Position numbers and translations under genes: made by a program
In this document: positions 1 to 6,303 of the stretch, piece by piece
How the letters are laid out: the number at the start of each line of letters is the position of its first letter
Position numbering within the stretch: the first letter of the stretch is position 1
Assembly: GCA_018715225.1 (NCBI GenBank)
Contig: DVMB01000022.1
Coordinates: 1 to 24,081 of the forward strand
Length of the DNA: 24,081 bases
Direction of reading: 5' to 3'
Source of the DNA: Candidatus Onthoplasma faecigallinarum
Lineage (GTDB): Bacteria > Bacillota > Clostridia > Christensenellales > UBA1242
The notes under the pieces: generated by a model
Told to the model about the DNA's origin: nothing
Database searches by the model: none
The model's input: the letters and a program-made list of their open reading frames with translations, nothing else

Positions 1-2042
1 GTGTTGTTATAATCATCAACCAATGTCTGCAATACATAAATATATTGAAAATTTGATCCACTGTTTTGATGTCCTTCATATCCATTTTTACTCTCATAAC
101 AAATGGTCGTTATATTTGTCGTAGATGAATATTCATCTCCTCGATATGCTGAACTAACAAAAGTACAACCTTTGCCAAAAATTATTGTTGTTAGACTAAG
201 ACAATCATAGAATTCACCGCCATTGATCTCTTCAACATTATTTGTATCTATACCTGTCAAATTTGCACAATTGTAAAATGGCCTATTGTAGAGTTCTGTT
301 ACGGAATCATCCAACACCAAATAACCATTAATATTTTGTATATTTGATCCTTTTCTTAACTGCCCATTTTGGACTGAAAAGTAATTGTTGTTTATTAATT
401 CTTCCCATGTCATTATCTTTGTTGTGCGTGAAGAGTTATACAAGCCTGCAGATAATTTTTCATTTACTTGAATATAAGTTGTATTTTCTGTGATTGGAGT
501 AGATGATACATCAACTATATCAGTGCCGTTCAATGACCAACCTTTGAATATATAATCAAAATGACTACGACCAGCAACTAAGTTGGGAAATGTATTCTCT
601 AATATTATTTGACTCTGTATCGTATCGTCATTATCTTTAAATATTACATCAAAGTAGTAATCAATATCAGCGTGTAATATTTCATCCTCTGTTACAATGT
701 GAGTGTCAAAATTAACATATGTATTATTTAATAACCAGCCCTTAAATACCTTATATGTTGTTGAAGAGACTTCTACTTCTGTTAATTTTTCTCCATGTTT
801 AACTGTTTGTGTTGTGTATTCTTCATCTTCATACATAAATGTAACAGTATGCAATTTACTAAACACAGCAACAATTGTTGTGTCTGCCGTGATTGGAGTT
901 GTTGAGAAATTGAATTCAGTTGCACCGTCTAGACTCCAAAACTCGAAAGAGTACCCTTCTTTTGTTGGATCAGTTTCAGGTTTTGTAGCGTGCCCGTTTT
1001 CATTAACCAATTGAACTTCATAAGCAAAATCGTCGACTTCGAATGTTACAATTAACTTTTCAGAGTCTTGGTATGCTTCTAGGAGTTCTTCGTAGTAAGC
1101 GACTTGTTGCTCAAGTTCTAATACTTGAGATTGAAGACTTTCGATCGTAGCAAGGGCTTGATCGTACAAATCTCCTAAAGCAACATATTCGTCATCTAGT
1201 TCGCCGTAGTCGTCTTCGAGTTGGTCATATTCAGCTTGCAATTCTTCTAGCTGTTGAGTTTTTTCTGACAAATTTCCTTGAAGCTGTTGAACTTGGGCTT
1301 GCAATTCTTCGATATCGTTTTGCAGTCCTGCTATAATCTCGTCTTTGTTCGCCAAATCTTCGTTGAGATCTGCTATCTCTTGCACTTTGTCTGCAATCTC
1401 ACCTTGAAGTTCTACTATATCTTCGTTTAGTCCTGCAATTTGATTTGTTAGGTCAATGATTTGCTGAACTTTTTCATCAATTTCGCCGTCTTTGTTGCCA
1501 AAATCGAATGGAGATTCGGCAAGTGTGATTATGAAATTGTCTGACTTAAAATAGTTGAGCAAATAGCCAATATCACTCGCTGGAAGTGATACTCTCAGCA
1601 CACTTGTCAACGATCTAAATGTGAATGAGATTGAAATATTAGATGAGCAAAGCGTCTCATTGTCTACGTCCTGGAAGTTGATTTTGTATGTTCCAAAAAT
1701 CGTCCCAGCGTTCGTTGTTATGTCGTTTATGATATAATTATTGACGTAAATCAAATAACTTTTTTCTAGTCCGTTGAATTCTGTTGCGTCAAAATTATAA
1801 TCGTATGTAGCAGTTCCCTCATCTATACTAAACGACACGTCATTGATGTTTTGACTGAACAATACGGTGTCATCTGACAAATAGTCTTTTATCGCTAACT
1901 CTTTATATGTGCCGTTGGAGATCGTCCCTATTGTGAAACTTTCTGGTGAAATGTATTCCTGATAGTAGTACACTCCTAATACACTACCAATTAATATAAC
2001 TAGGAAACAGACTATAACTTGTATCCAATATTTTTTTGTCAT
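1..2042 (-). CDS. Membrane-anchored coiled-coil protein with InlB-type repeats and BspA-like region (partial)
   Basis: At least 680 residues; the C-terminus is cut by the window edge. The ATG at 2042 overlaps the TGA of the upstream gene and has a strong SD (AGGAGG) inside that gene's 3' end. Residues about 6-27 form one hydrophobic anchor after MTKKYW, with the bulk probably outside the cell. Residues about 180-325 are a continuous Glu/Gln/Leu-rich coiled coil. Three Listeria-Bacteroides (InlB B) repeats follow at about 330-525, recognisable by TVTF starts and Gy-F-x-gW ends (GYSFEFW, YKVFKGW, DYIFKGW). The remainder resembles BspA-like leucine-rich repeats (FYNCANLTGI, FYDCLSLTTIIFG). These domains are typical of surface adhesins. 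In this operon an adsorption protein, or a host-surface protein made by the prophage, is the best inference. Confidence 0.85.
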   Translation of the reverse strand, partial: MTKKYWIQVIVCFLVILIGSVLGVYYYQEYISPESFTIGTISNGTYKELAIKDYLSDDTVLFSQNINDVSFSIDEGTATYDYNFDATEFNGLEKSYLIYVNNYIINDITTNAGTIFGTYKINFQDVDNETLCSSNISISFTFRSLTSVLRVSLPASDIGYLLNYFKSDNFIITLAESPFDFGNKDGEIDEKVQQIIDLTNQIAGLNEDIVELQGEIADKVQEIADLNEDLANKDEIIAGLQNDIEELQAQVQQLQGNLSEKTQQLEELQAEYDQLEDDYGELDDEYVALGDLYDQALATIESLQSQVLELEQQVAYYEELLEAYQDSEKLIVTFEVDDFAYEVQLVNENGHATKPETDPTKEGYSFEFWSLDGATEFNFSTTPITADTTIVAVFSKLHTVTFMYEDEEYTTQTVKHGEKLTEVEVSSTTYKVFKGWLLNNTYVNFDTHIVTEDEILHADIDYYFDVIFKDNDDTIQSQIILENTFPNLVAGRSHFDYIFKGWSLNGTDIVDVSSTPITENTTYIQVNEKLSAGLYNSSRTTKIMTWEELINNNYFSVQNGQLRKGSNIQNINGYLVLDDSVTELYNRPFYNCANLTGIDTNNVEEINGGEFYDCLSLTTIIFGKGCTFVSSAYRGDEYSSTTNITTICYESKNGYEGHQNSGSNFQYIYVLQTLVDDYNN

Positions 2043-3277
2043 ACTGCACCTCCTAGATTAAGCTCTGGCTCAATAGAACAAGCTTCTTGATTATAGATTG
2101 TCAAATCATCAAGAGTTGAGGAAGAAATCTCAAAGCTTTCGATGTTGAAATCGAAATTTTGTAAATCTATGCCATAGATAGCATAGTCTAGATTGTCCAA
2201 ATTTAAGTTGATTGAAATCTTTGCCATTTGTAGCGTTGACAAATATTCTGAAAATCTTTCGTCAAGTGTGATATAGTACGCATTTTCAATCGAATTGTAT
2301 ACAGCAGATATATGATCTTCTGTGATTTCGATGTCTGAATATGCGTTCCAATAGTCGTCCAAATCTAGATTTTCATAATAATTCCAAGTTGTAGAGTTGG
2401 CGATTTGATAAAATGAACTATCATTGGCTTCGACAACTCCGTTTCTATCGTAATCCACTTGAATTGCCAAATAGTTTCGGCGTTCAGATGTGTCATCTAG
2501 TTTGTGATACTGTCCGGATTCATCTTTGTACTCAATGTCCAAAAAGTTTGCCAAATCATAGAATTTAAGTGCAAACTCTCGATACTCTACTGCGCTAGAG
2601 TGTTCTTTCGCAGAAGAAATGATTGTGTTGAAGACTTCGAACCAAGAATAGGTAGCAGTCCTAGTCTCTTTTTGACCGAACAAGCCATTCCAAAATCCGT
2701 CCTTGTCAACAGTGTAGGAATATTCTTTCAACGTTAAACGGTAGAATTGACCGTCTATATCTATCAAAAGATAGTTGTCCAAGTCGTCAGCTGAAATGCT
2801 ATAGTATACTAGTCCGTCATCGCCAGTGTAGTACAAATAGATATCTCCAAATATGCATGAACTGTTTTGAACCATCATTTTTGAGTAACTTTCGGAAGCA
2901 TGGCCAAAATCTTGTCCAGCATTTCTAAAAATATAATTTTGATAATTAGGATCATAGTTCCAAACAGACCAATCATCGCCTACGGCTTGAATACCGAACC
3001 CGGCGATCCCTGTGCCGTCTGCGTCCGTGTATGAGTTAAATTGGATCTCATAGAGAGATTCGCCATTGTTGTTAGTATTGTCATGAATTGTCACTTTACA
3101 GATATCTACGTTGTTTTCGTTGGCGGTTAAAGTAGAGGCGTAAGTTACGCCAATAGTCCACGGCTTTTCCCTGGTCACGATGTTATAGATCACGAATGCC
3201 GAGACGAGCAAAGCAAACGCTGTCAATATATACAGCGAGATCATGAACCCTTTTTGTGCTTTATTTAGATCTGACAT
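2039..3277 (-). CDS. Large single-anchor extracytoplasmic protein of unknown function
   Basis: 412 residues. ATG at 3277 is preceded by TTTAGGAGGTAAAC, a strong SD that overlaps the stop codon of the 53-residue upstream gene. A short cytoplasmic N-terminus (MSDLNKAQKG) leads into one hydrophobic segment at residues about 11-32. The remaining roughly 380 residues are rich in Asp, Asn, Tyr and Ser with few Lys, as in secreted beta-rich proteins. I recognise no domain. The topology matches the next gene (short N-tail, anchor, large outer part), and translation is coupled by an ATGA overlap, so the two products probably work together. In an inovirus-like model it would be a minor virion or adsorption protein; that is inference. 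Confidence 0.8.
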   Translation of the reverse strand: MSDLNKAQKGFMISLYILTAFALLVSAFVIYNIVTREKPWTIGVTYASTLTANENNVDICKVTIHDNTNNNGESLYEIQFNSYTDADGTGIAGFGIQAVGDDWSVWNYDPNYQNYIFRNAGQDFGHASESYSKMMVQNSSCIFGDIYLYYTGDDGLVYYSISADDLDNYLLIDIDGQFYRLTLKEYSYTVDKDGFWNGLFGQKETRTATYSWFEVFNTIISSAKEHSSAVEYREFALKFYDLANFLDIEYKDESGQYHKLDDTSERRNYLAIQVDYDRNGVVEANDSSFYQIANSTTWNYYENLDLDDYWNAYSDIEITEDHISAVYNSIENAYYITLDERFSEYLSTLQMAKISINLNLDNLDYAIYGIDLQNFDFNIESFEISSSTLDDLTIYNQEACSIEPELNLGGAV

Positions 3278-3286
3278 GTTTACCTC

Positions 3287-3448
3287 CTAAATTATCCCAG
3301 AGTTCCAACCAAAGAAGTTGAAAATTTCTGATAAGAATTCAAAGCCTTTACCAATACCGCCAAATATCCAACCCAAACCGTCGAATATCCAAGTACCAGT
3401 ACAGACTGCGAGTGCCACTATGACTAATACAATTATTAATGCTTTCAT
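3287..3448 (-). CDS. 53-residue membrane peptide, coat-protein-like candidate
   Basis: The ATG at 3448 has the SD AAGGAG about seven bases upstream, and the TAG stop overlaps the next gene's SD. The product begins MKALIIVLVIVALAVC, a strongly hydrophobic helix or signal-like segment. It continues as a Gly/Phe/Trp-rich amphipathic stretch (IFDGLGWIFGGIGKG, then FEFLSEIFNFFGW). Length and hydrophobicity are in the range of filamentous-phage major coat proteins, and the position just before two large anchored proteins fits a structural module. Unlike a classical inovirus coat protein, the hydrophobic stretch is N-terminal and no basic C-terminal tail is visible. A holin-like or regulatory membrane peptide is an alternative. 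Confidence 0.65.
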   Translation of the reverse strand: MKALIIVLVIVALAVCTGTWIFDGLGWIFGGIGKGFEFLSEIFNFFGWNSGII

Positions 3449-3458
3449 CCTTTTCTCC

Positions 3459-3614
3459 TTAAATTAAGCAATATTCTTTCCCATGTTTTAACAAAATAAG
3501 GTCGGCTTGACCAAACTGTCTTTTTATCTCCTGGAATGTTTCATACGCAGTAGATTCAAGTACAATTTGGTCAACTATTTGTCCCCGATTATTGCAATAT
3601 CTTACAATCATCAT
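3459..3614 (-). CDS. 51-residue protein of unknown function
   Basis: The reading frame from tandem ATG codons (3614 or 3611) follows a GAGGTGG SD. The product starts MMIVRYCNNRGQIVDQIV and ends LILLKHGKEYCLI. It has a strand-helix-strand look, with a central ESTAYETFQEIKRQFG helix similar in placement to those of neighbouring short proteins. It lies 10 bp upstream of the coat-like peptide gene in the same leftward operon. No membrane segment and no recognised family. Real-gene status rests on the SD, close packing and intact frame. Confidence 0.6.
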   Translation of the reverse strand: MMIVRYCNNRGQIVDQIVLESTAYETFQEIKRQFGQADLILLKHGKEYCLI

Positions 3615-3674
3615 CACCCACCTCATTTTTCAACTAAATAAAACACTCAATATTGAGTGTTTGATTTTTAATAA

Positions 3675-3839
3675 CTATTTAACTTTAACTTCGCCAAGCA
3701 CTATGCCTTTTGACGTGCAAAGATACAATTTGTCATCTTTTCTCTGTGCTGGCTTCTTTGTTGTAGTCTTTTTTGTAGACTTTGTACTTGTCTTTGCAAC
3801 TTTTTTGTTAGTTGGCTTTTTAGTTCCTTTCTTTGTCAT
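3675..3839 (-). CDS. Lysine-rich 54-residue basic protein
   Basis: The ATG at 3839 overlaps the previous gene's stop (ATGA), so translation is coupled. The first 37 residues are mainly Lys, Thr, Pro and Arg (MTKKGTKKPTNKK, then TSTKSTKKTTTKKP), resembling histone H1-like or nucleic-acid-binding tails. The last third (DKLYLCTSKGIVLGEVKVK) is a small hydrophobic/beta segment. In a small phage or plasmid operon such a protein may bind or condense DNA, but nothing in the sequence proves it. About 60 bp to the next gene holds no other feature. Confidence 0.65.
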   Translation of the reverse strand: MTKKGTKKPTNKKVAKTSTKSTKKTTTKKPAQRKDDKLYLCTSKGIVLGEVKVK

Positions 3840-4051
3840 ACCGCTTCTTCCTCCTTTTTTCTAGACTTATACTCAGTGTAATAAATCCACTCAGTACCGC
3901 TCGGTTTATTTTTATTTTCAATGACGACCTTTGGAAACGGACGCAATCCCTGTTTTCGAACTTCACTTAACCTAGCTGAAAATTCTTTTTGAGTATTGAA
4001 CACTTCATACTTTTTACCAGGGAAAATGAGTACAAAATTTAGCACTTTCAT
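3836..4051 (-). CDS. 71-residue protein of unknown function
   Basis: ATG at 4051 overlaps the previous gene's stop by four bases (ATGA), with an AGGTG SD-like stretch just upstream. The product has an N-terminal beta strand (MKVLNFVLIFPGKKYEVF), a helix beginning NTQKEFSARLSEVRKQG, and a second strand (PFPKVVIENKNKP), then a charged tail KSRKKEEEAV. The arrangement strand, F-x-T turn, helix ending in Lys-x-Gly, strand recurs in two neighbouring short proteins, hinting at related folds. No known family recognised. It is part of the leftward operon of the element. Confidence 0.7.
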   Translation of the reverse strand: MKVLNFVLIFPGKKYEVFNTQKEFSARLSEVRKQGLRPFPKVVIENKNKPSGTEWIYYTEYKSRKKEEEAV

Positions 4052-4251
4052 ATTTCACCTGCCCTGTTGATCAGGCGTTCCACCTCGAACATCTGCTTTT
4101 CTCGGCTGTTTAGAAGCGATTTCAAAAACTTGATGTCATTGAGTAGAGCATTGCATTGTTTGGCAAGCGAAACATAATCTGAATTCATCTTTTTTAATTC
4201 AGATTCTAGTCTCCTAATCTCTTCTCTCAAATCTACCTTCTCTTTTTTCAT
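4048..4251 (-). CDS. 67-residue coiled-coil protein
   Basis: ATG at 4251 has the SD-like AGGGGAAAT directly upstream; its stop overlaps the next ATG. Nearly the whole chain is one predicted alpha-helical coiled coil with heptad Leu/Ile spacing: REEIRRLESELKKMN, LAKQCNALLNDIKFLKSLL, then FEVERLINRAG. It should oligomerise. No catalytic motif or membrane segment is present. Small coiled-coil proteins are common in phage and plasmid operons as scaffolds or regulators, and I cannot choose between these roles. Confidence 0.75.
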   Translation of the reverse strand: MKKEKVDLREEIRRLESELKKMNSDYVSLAKQCNALLNDIKFLKSLLNSREKQMFEVERLINRAGEI

Positions 4252-4258
4252 ATTTCCC

Positions 4259-4420
4259 CTAGATCATCAATTGGTAACTTAATCTATACTGATCAAATAC
4301 AACTCTCCATTTTGTTGCATTTAGTCCTAGTTTTCTTAATTTACTAACATAATTTTCTGCTTCTTTTTCTGTATCGAATAGTTCTTTATTGACTTGATAT
4401 TTTACTTTTGATCTTTTCAT
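4259..4420 (-). CDS. 53-residue protein with strand-helix-strand motif
   Basis: The ATG at 4420 is preceded by TGAGGTTGAT; the GAGG SD lies five bases upstream and includes the previous gene's TGA. The product reads MKRSKVKYQVNKELFDT, then EKEAENYVSKLRKLGL, then ATKWRVVFDQYRLSYQLMI. The strand, FDT turn, helix ending in Arg-Lys-Leu-Gly, strand order resembles the neighbouring 71- and 72-residue proteins. It is basic and has no membrane segment. Spacing of 7 bp on both sides marks it as part of the same operon. Confidence 0.7.
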   Translation of the reverse strand: MKRSKVKYQVNKELFDTEKEAENYVSKLRKLGLNATKWRVVFDQYRLSYQLMI

Positions 4421-4427
4421 ATCAACC

Positions 4428-4646
4428 TCATTTTTTAAATTTAAGCTTTATAGTTTTTTTAGATATTTTTTCTGCAGTCGGTCTATGCTTATACAAAGCA
4501 ATCTCTGCTTCTTTAAATGTTTTAAATGGTCCAGCTCCTGCACCATATGTAGTATAGACATTAAAATACTTACCATTTGAAGCTTTTATTATTTTTAATT
4601 TTTTGCCATCTCTTTCAATATAATTTCTGATAACTTTTTCTTTCAT
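4428..4646 (-). CDS. 72-residue basic protein, first gene of leftward operon
   Basis: I chose the ATG at 4646, which gives MKEKVIRNYIERDGKKLKII. An upstream in-frame ATG at 4703 would add 19 residues, but that extension reads through the CCAGG/CCTGG hairpin, whereas 4646 has an SD-like TAGGA nearby. The product is basic with beta strands (KYFNVYTTYG), a FKTFKEAEIALYKHR turn and helix, and a Lys-rich tail (KKTIKLKFKK). The F-x-T-x-x-E-A-E element matches the 53-residue protein downstream. A DNA-binding role is possible but unproven. Its promoter should lie within or beyond the structured region to its right. Confidence 0.65.
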   Translation of the reverse strand: MKEKVIRNYIERDGKKLKIIKASNGKYFNVYTTYGAGAGPFKTFKEAEIALYKHRPTAEKISKKTIKLKFKK

Positions 4647-4660
4647 ATATATTCCTAATA

Positions 4661-4956
4661 GCAAGCCCCAGGTATCGCCCCTGGATTGATTCTCTCGGCT
4701 CACATCTAGGGCGGTTTAGGTTGAATGTATTCTTTTTTGGAGACCTACCGCCCTGGTGGAAGCATTTTCAAACTCTTACTTAATTTCAAAATCTTAATCT
4801 TGCTTCCTGAAAAGCCCTTTTTCTTCTTTCTCTTCTTCTGGGCTTTGGTAAGGACCGTGCCAGTCGATTGACACTTTGTCCTTTGGTATCCGTTGCAGGT
4901 TCGACCTGCCGAGACAGTTAGAACTATGGCTGTTGTCGGCTAACTTCTCACGGATA
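4661..4956. other. Hairpin-rich intergenic region, candidate replication origin/packaging region
   Basis: Closely packed inverted repeats: CCAGG 4668-4672 with CCTGG 4680-4684; AGGGCGGT-TT-AGGT 4708-4721 with ACCTACCGCCCT 4743-4754 (12 pairs, one TT bulge); AAAGCCC 4811-4817 with GGGCTTT 4840-4846 around a pyrimidine-only loop; AAGGAC 4850-4855 with GTCCTT 4878-4883; GCAGG-TTCGA-CCTGC 4895-4909; and an outer TATCCGT 4887-4893 with ACGGATA 4950-4956. No convincing gene lies here on either strand. Filamentous phages and rolling-circle plasmids keep both replication origins and the packaging signal in such a region. A structured leader RNA of the leftward operon is the main alternative. Function is inferred, not shown. 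Confidence 0.5.
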
Positions 4957-5021
4957 TGTAATTAATAACTGCCACATATTTATTAGACTTTTACGAATAT
5001 TTTTGGTATTATGTAAACTAT

Positions 5022-5050
5022 AGGGGAAAATATTTTTCTCCCCTTTTTTA
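5022..5050 (+). terminator. GGGGA/TCCCC hairpin with T-run
   Basis: GGGGA (5023-5027) pairs with TCCCC (5039-5043) around an A/T loop and is followed by six T on the + strand, the form of an intrinsic terminator. No + strand gene precedes it, so it may terminate a non-coding RNA from the structured region or belong to the origin-like structure. Confidence 0.45.
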
Positions 5051-5088
5051 TTTAAATTAATAAACTTGTCGATAAGTATTAATTTAAA
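5051..5088. promoter_or_regulatory. 38-bp dyad with perfect 12-bp arms
   Basis: TTTAAATTAATA (5051-5062) and TATTAATTTAAA (5077-5088) are perfect inverted arms around a 14-base centre (AACTTGTCGATAAG) that is itself partly palindromic. The dyad ends about 10 bp before the SD of the rightward gene at 5110, as expected of an operator or a replication-protein binding site. Confidence 0.5.
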
Positions 5089-5109
5089 AATTTGACTAAG
5101 GAGGAAACT

Positions 5110-5460
5110 ATGAGTTGGATATCTGACCAAATGAGAGTCCGTCGAGCAGGACGCATTGCTAGAAACAAGACTGAACTAGAGCAACTTAAGCAAGAACGAC
5201 AAACTGAAGAAGTTAAGGAAAGAATTAAACAGTTAAGTTCTGCTATTGCTAAAGATGAAGAACGAAACAAAATAGCAAGCGAGAAAAACATTAAGCCTGT
5301 AGATAAGACTAAGCATATTAACAAACAAACTCACAATAATGTTACTATGCCAATCAACTACAAAGGCACACAAACAACAGATGTTAACGATAAAACATCT
5401 CAAAATTTAGATAATCCAGAGCATAAACAACAATCCGCTCGTAAAAAGAAATCTAAATAA
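5110..5460 (+). CDS. Charged coiled-coil protein of unknown function
   Basis: 116 residues from the ATG at 5110, chosen because AAGGAGG lies eight bases upstream; a TTG at 5092 would start before that SD. The N-terminal half is a basic helix and coiled coil (MSWISDQMRVRRAGRIARNK, then LEQLKQERQTEEVKERIKQL). The C-terminal half is polar, low-complexity and probably disordered, ending QQSARKKKSK. It is the only gene in this part of the element that runs rightward, away from the leftward operon, and is followed by a clear terminator. No family recognised. The 38-bp dyad upstream suggests it is separately controlled. Confidence 0.75.
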   Translation: MSWISDQMRVRRAGRIARNKTELEQLKQERQTEEVKERIKQLSSAIAKDEERNKIASEKNIKPVDKTKHINKQTHNNVTMPINYKGTQTTDVNDKTSQNLDNPEHKQQSARKKKSK

Positions 5461-5463
5461 TAG

Positions 5464-5492
5464 AAAGGGTCAACTAGTTTGACCTTTTTTAT
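5464..5492 (+). terminator. Intrinsic terminator
   Basis: GGTCAA (5468-5473), five-base loop, TTGACC (5479-5484), then six T. It lies a few bases after the stop codon of the 116-residue gene. Confidence 0.85.
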
Positions 5493-5529
5493 TTTGATGT
5501 GCAGATATTAATTTGTAATTGTCCTAGTG

Positions 5530-5577
5530 CCAGCCACCGCTGGTGTTTTTTGTTGCCTATTGCCAGGTTTAGCCTGG
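5530..5577. repeat. Double-hairpin direct repeat, copy 1
   Basis: This unit matches 6200-6247; 39 bp (5539-5577) are identical. It contains hairpin CCAGC-cacc-GCTGG followed by TG and six T (terminator-like on the + strand), then a second hairpin GCCAGG-TTTAG-CCTGGC. The first hairpin's loop differs between copies (CACC here, GATT in copy 2) while both stems are kept, so structure appears to matter. The pair brackets the 5627-6103 gene. Confidence 0.85.
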
Positions 5578-5591
5578 CTTTAGACATGAAC

Positions 5592-5620
5592 TTGACTAAA
5601 TTTGACTATTTTTGTAATAT
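5592..5620 (+). promoter_or_regulatory. Promoter of the 5627 gene
   Basis: TTGACT (5592-5597), 17-base spacer, TAATAT (5615-5620). Transcription would begin at or within a base or two of the ATG at 5627, implying a leaderless message; no SD is present. Confidence 0.7.
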
Positions 5621-5626
5621 AAAATT

Positions 5627-6103
5627 ATGATCTTGACTATTATTTCGATATGTATTGCATTTTTAAGTTTGATTCTATCTATAATTAATACAAGCAATCA
5701 GATTAAAACTAACAAAAAGTTGGATAACAATTTCGATTTTGATTTGTTGCGTTTTGATAATGAACTAAAAATATTCATCATTAAGTTAAAGAACATATCT
5801 AGTAATCCCATGACTGTAATATCGATAACTATAAATAGTAATGGTTTGAATTATCGTCCTTTTTTAGAACCTGTAAATAAAACTACTGACGAACTTTTTA
5901 TACAACATGGTTCAATAAATTGTTATTTTAGCCCAAATTCTGTCCAAGATATAAGATGTTTTATTCCAGATAGCCTTGATCTTCATCAAGAATTCACAAT
6001 CGTAGTAGAAACAATCAATTGTAAATTTACTAAAAAGTTCGATTCTATTTATGACATTTCATGTTATCAAATTTACGATGATCCGTCAGATCCTTCTTTT
6101 TAG
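5627..6103 (+). CDS. Membrane-anchored beta-rich protein, putative prophage cargo ('moron')
   Basis: 158 residues. It begins MILTIISICIAFLSLILSII, one N-terminal membrane segment, followed by a polar linker (NTSNQIKTNKKLDNN) and a beta-rich domain of about 110 residues (LKIFIIKLKNISSNPMTVIS and onward), probably an immunoglobulin-like sandwich. I do not recognise the family. The ATG lies six bases after a TAATAT box and has no SD, so the message is probably leaderless. The gene has its own promoter, is flanked by duplicated double-hairpin repeats and reads against the main operon, like phage cargo genes that alter the lysogen. Its last 59 bp overlap an antisense small gene. Start confidence is moderate; gene confidence is higher. 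Confidence 0.75.
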   Translation: MILTIISICIAFLSLILSIINTSNQIKTNKKLDNNFDFDLLRFDNELKIFIIKLKNISSNPMTVISITINSNGLNYRPFLEPVNKTTDELFIQHGSINCYFSPNSVQDIRCFIPDSLDLHQEFTIVVETINCKFTKKFDSIYDISCYQIYDDPSDPSF

Positions 6104-6182
6104 ATTTATAAATGTAAATTGAAAGTCCAACATTATATAAAAGTGCAACACAAGAAATGGACAACGCTATAATTTCTAACAA
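6045..6182 (-). CDS. Small antisense membrane peptide, toxin-like candidate
   Basis: A 45-residue frame starts at TTG 6182 after AAGGAGGTG (spacing only four bases from GGAGG, slightly short). The product reads MLEIIALSISCVALLYNVGL, then SIYIYKSKKKDLTDHRKFD. It has one membrane helix followed by a Lys-rich cytoplasmic tail, the layout of holin-like and Fst/TxpA-type type I toxins. It converges on and overlaps the 3' end of the 5627-6103 gene. Its upstream side is the repeat copy 2, whose hairpins would sit in its mRNA leader. No antitoxin RNA promoter was found. A small regulatory membrane peptide is the alternative. Confidence 0.5.
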   Translation of the reverse strand: MLEIIALSISCVALLYNVGLSIYIYKSKKKDLTDHRKFDNMKCHK

Positions 6183-6199
6183 CACACCTCCTTATAATT

Positions 6200-6247
6200 C
6201 CAGCGATTGCTGGTGTTTTTTGTTGCCTATTGCCAGGTTTAGCCTGG
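6200..6247. repeat. Double-hairpin direct repeat, copy 2
   Basis: Second copy of the 5530-5577 unit: CCAGC-gatt-GCTGG, TG, six T, then GCCAGG-TTTAG-CCTGG. On the + strand the first hairpin and T-run form an intrinsic terminator for the 5627 gene. On the - strand it lies just upstream of the small membrane peptide gene. Confidence 0.85.
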
Positions 6248-6260
6248 TGTTGGGCATGCG

Positions 6261-6289
6261 GACTGTCTTGTCGATCAGACAGTCTTTTT
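6261..6289 (+). terminator. Intrinsic terminator
   Basis: GACTGTC (6261-6267) pairs with GACAGTC (6278-6284), followed by a T-run. A second, stronger stop for + strand transcripts coming from the 5627 gene. Confidence 0.75.
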
Positions 6290-6303
6290 GTTAGCCATAT
6301 AAT

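Noticed and set aside
703..1014. 103-residue rightward reading frame.
   Set aside because: It lies wholly inside the leftward InlB-repeat gene, has no SD and mirrors that gene's repeat composition.
4895..4909. GCAGG-TTCGA-CCTGC looks like a tRNA or tmRNA T-arm.
   Set aside because: The loop has five bases, not seven, and no acceptor, D- or anticodon arm or CCA end fits around it; treated as one hairpin of the structured region.
5530..6247. CRISPR-like repeats.
   Set aside because: Only two copies 670 bp apart with a gene between them; no spacer array and no cas gene.
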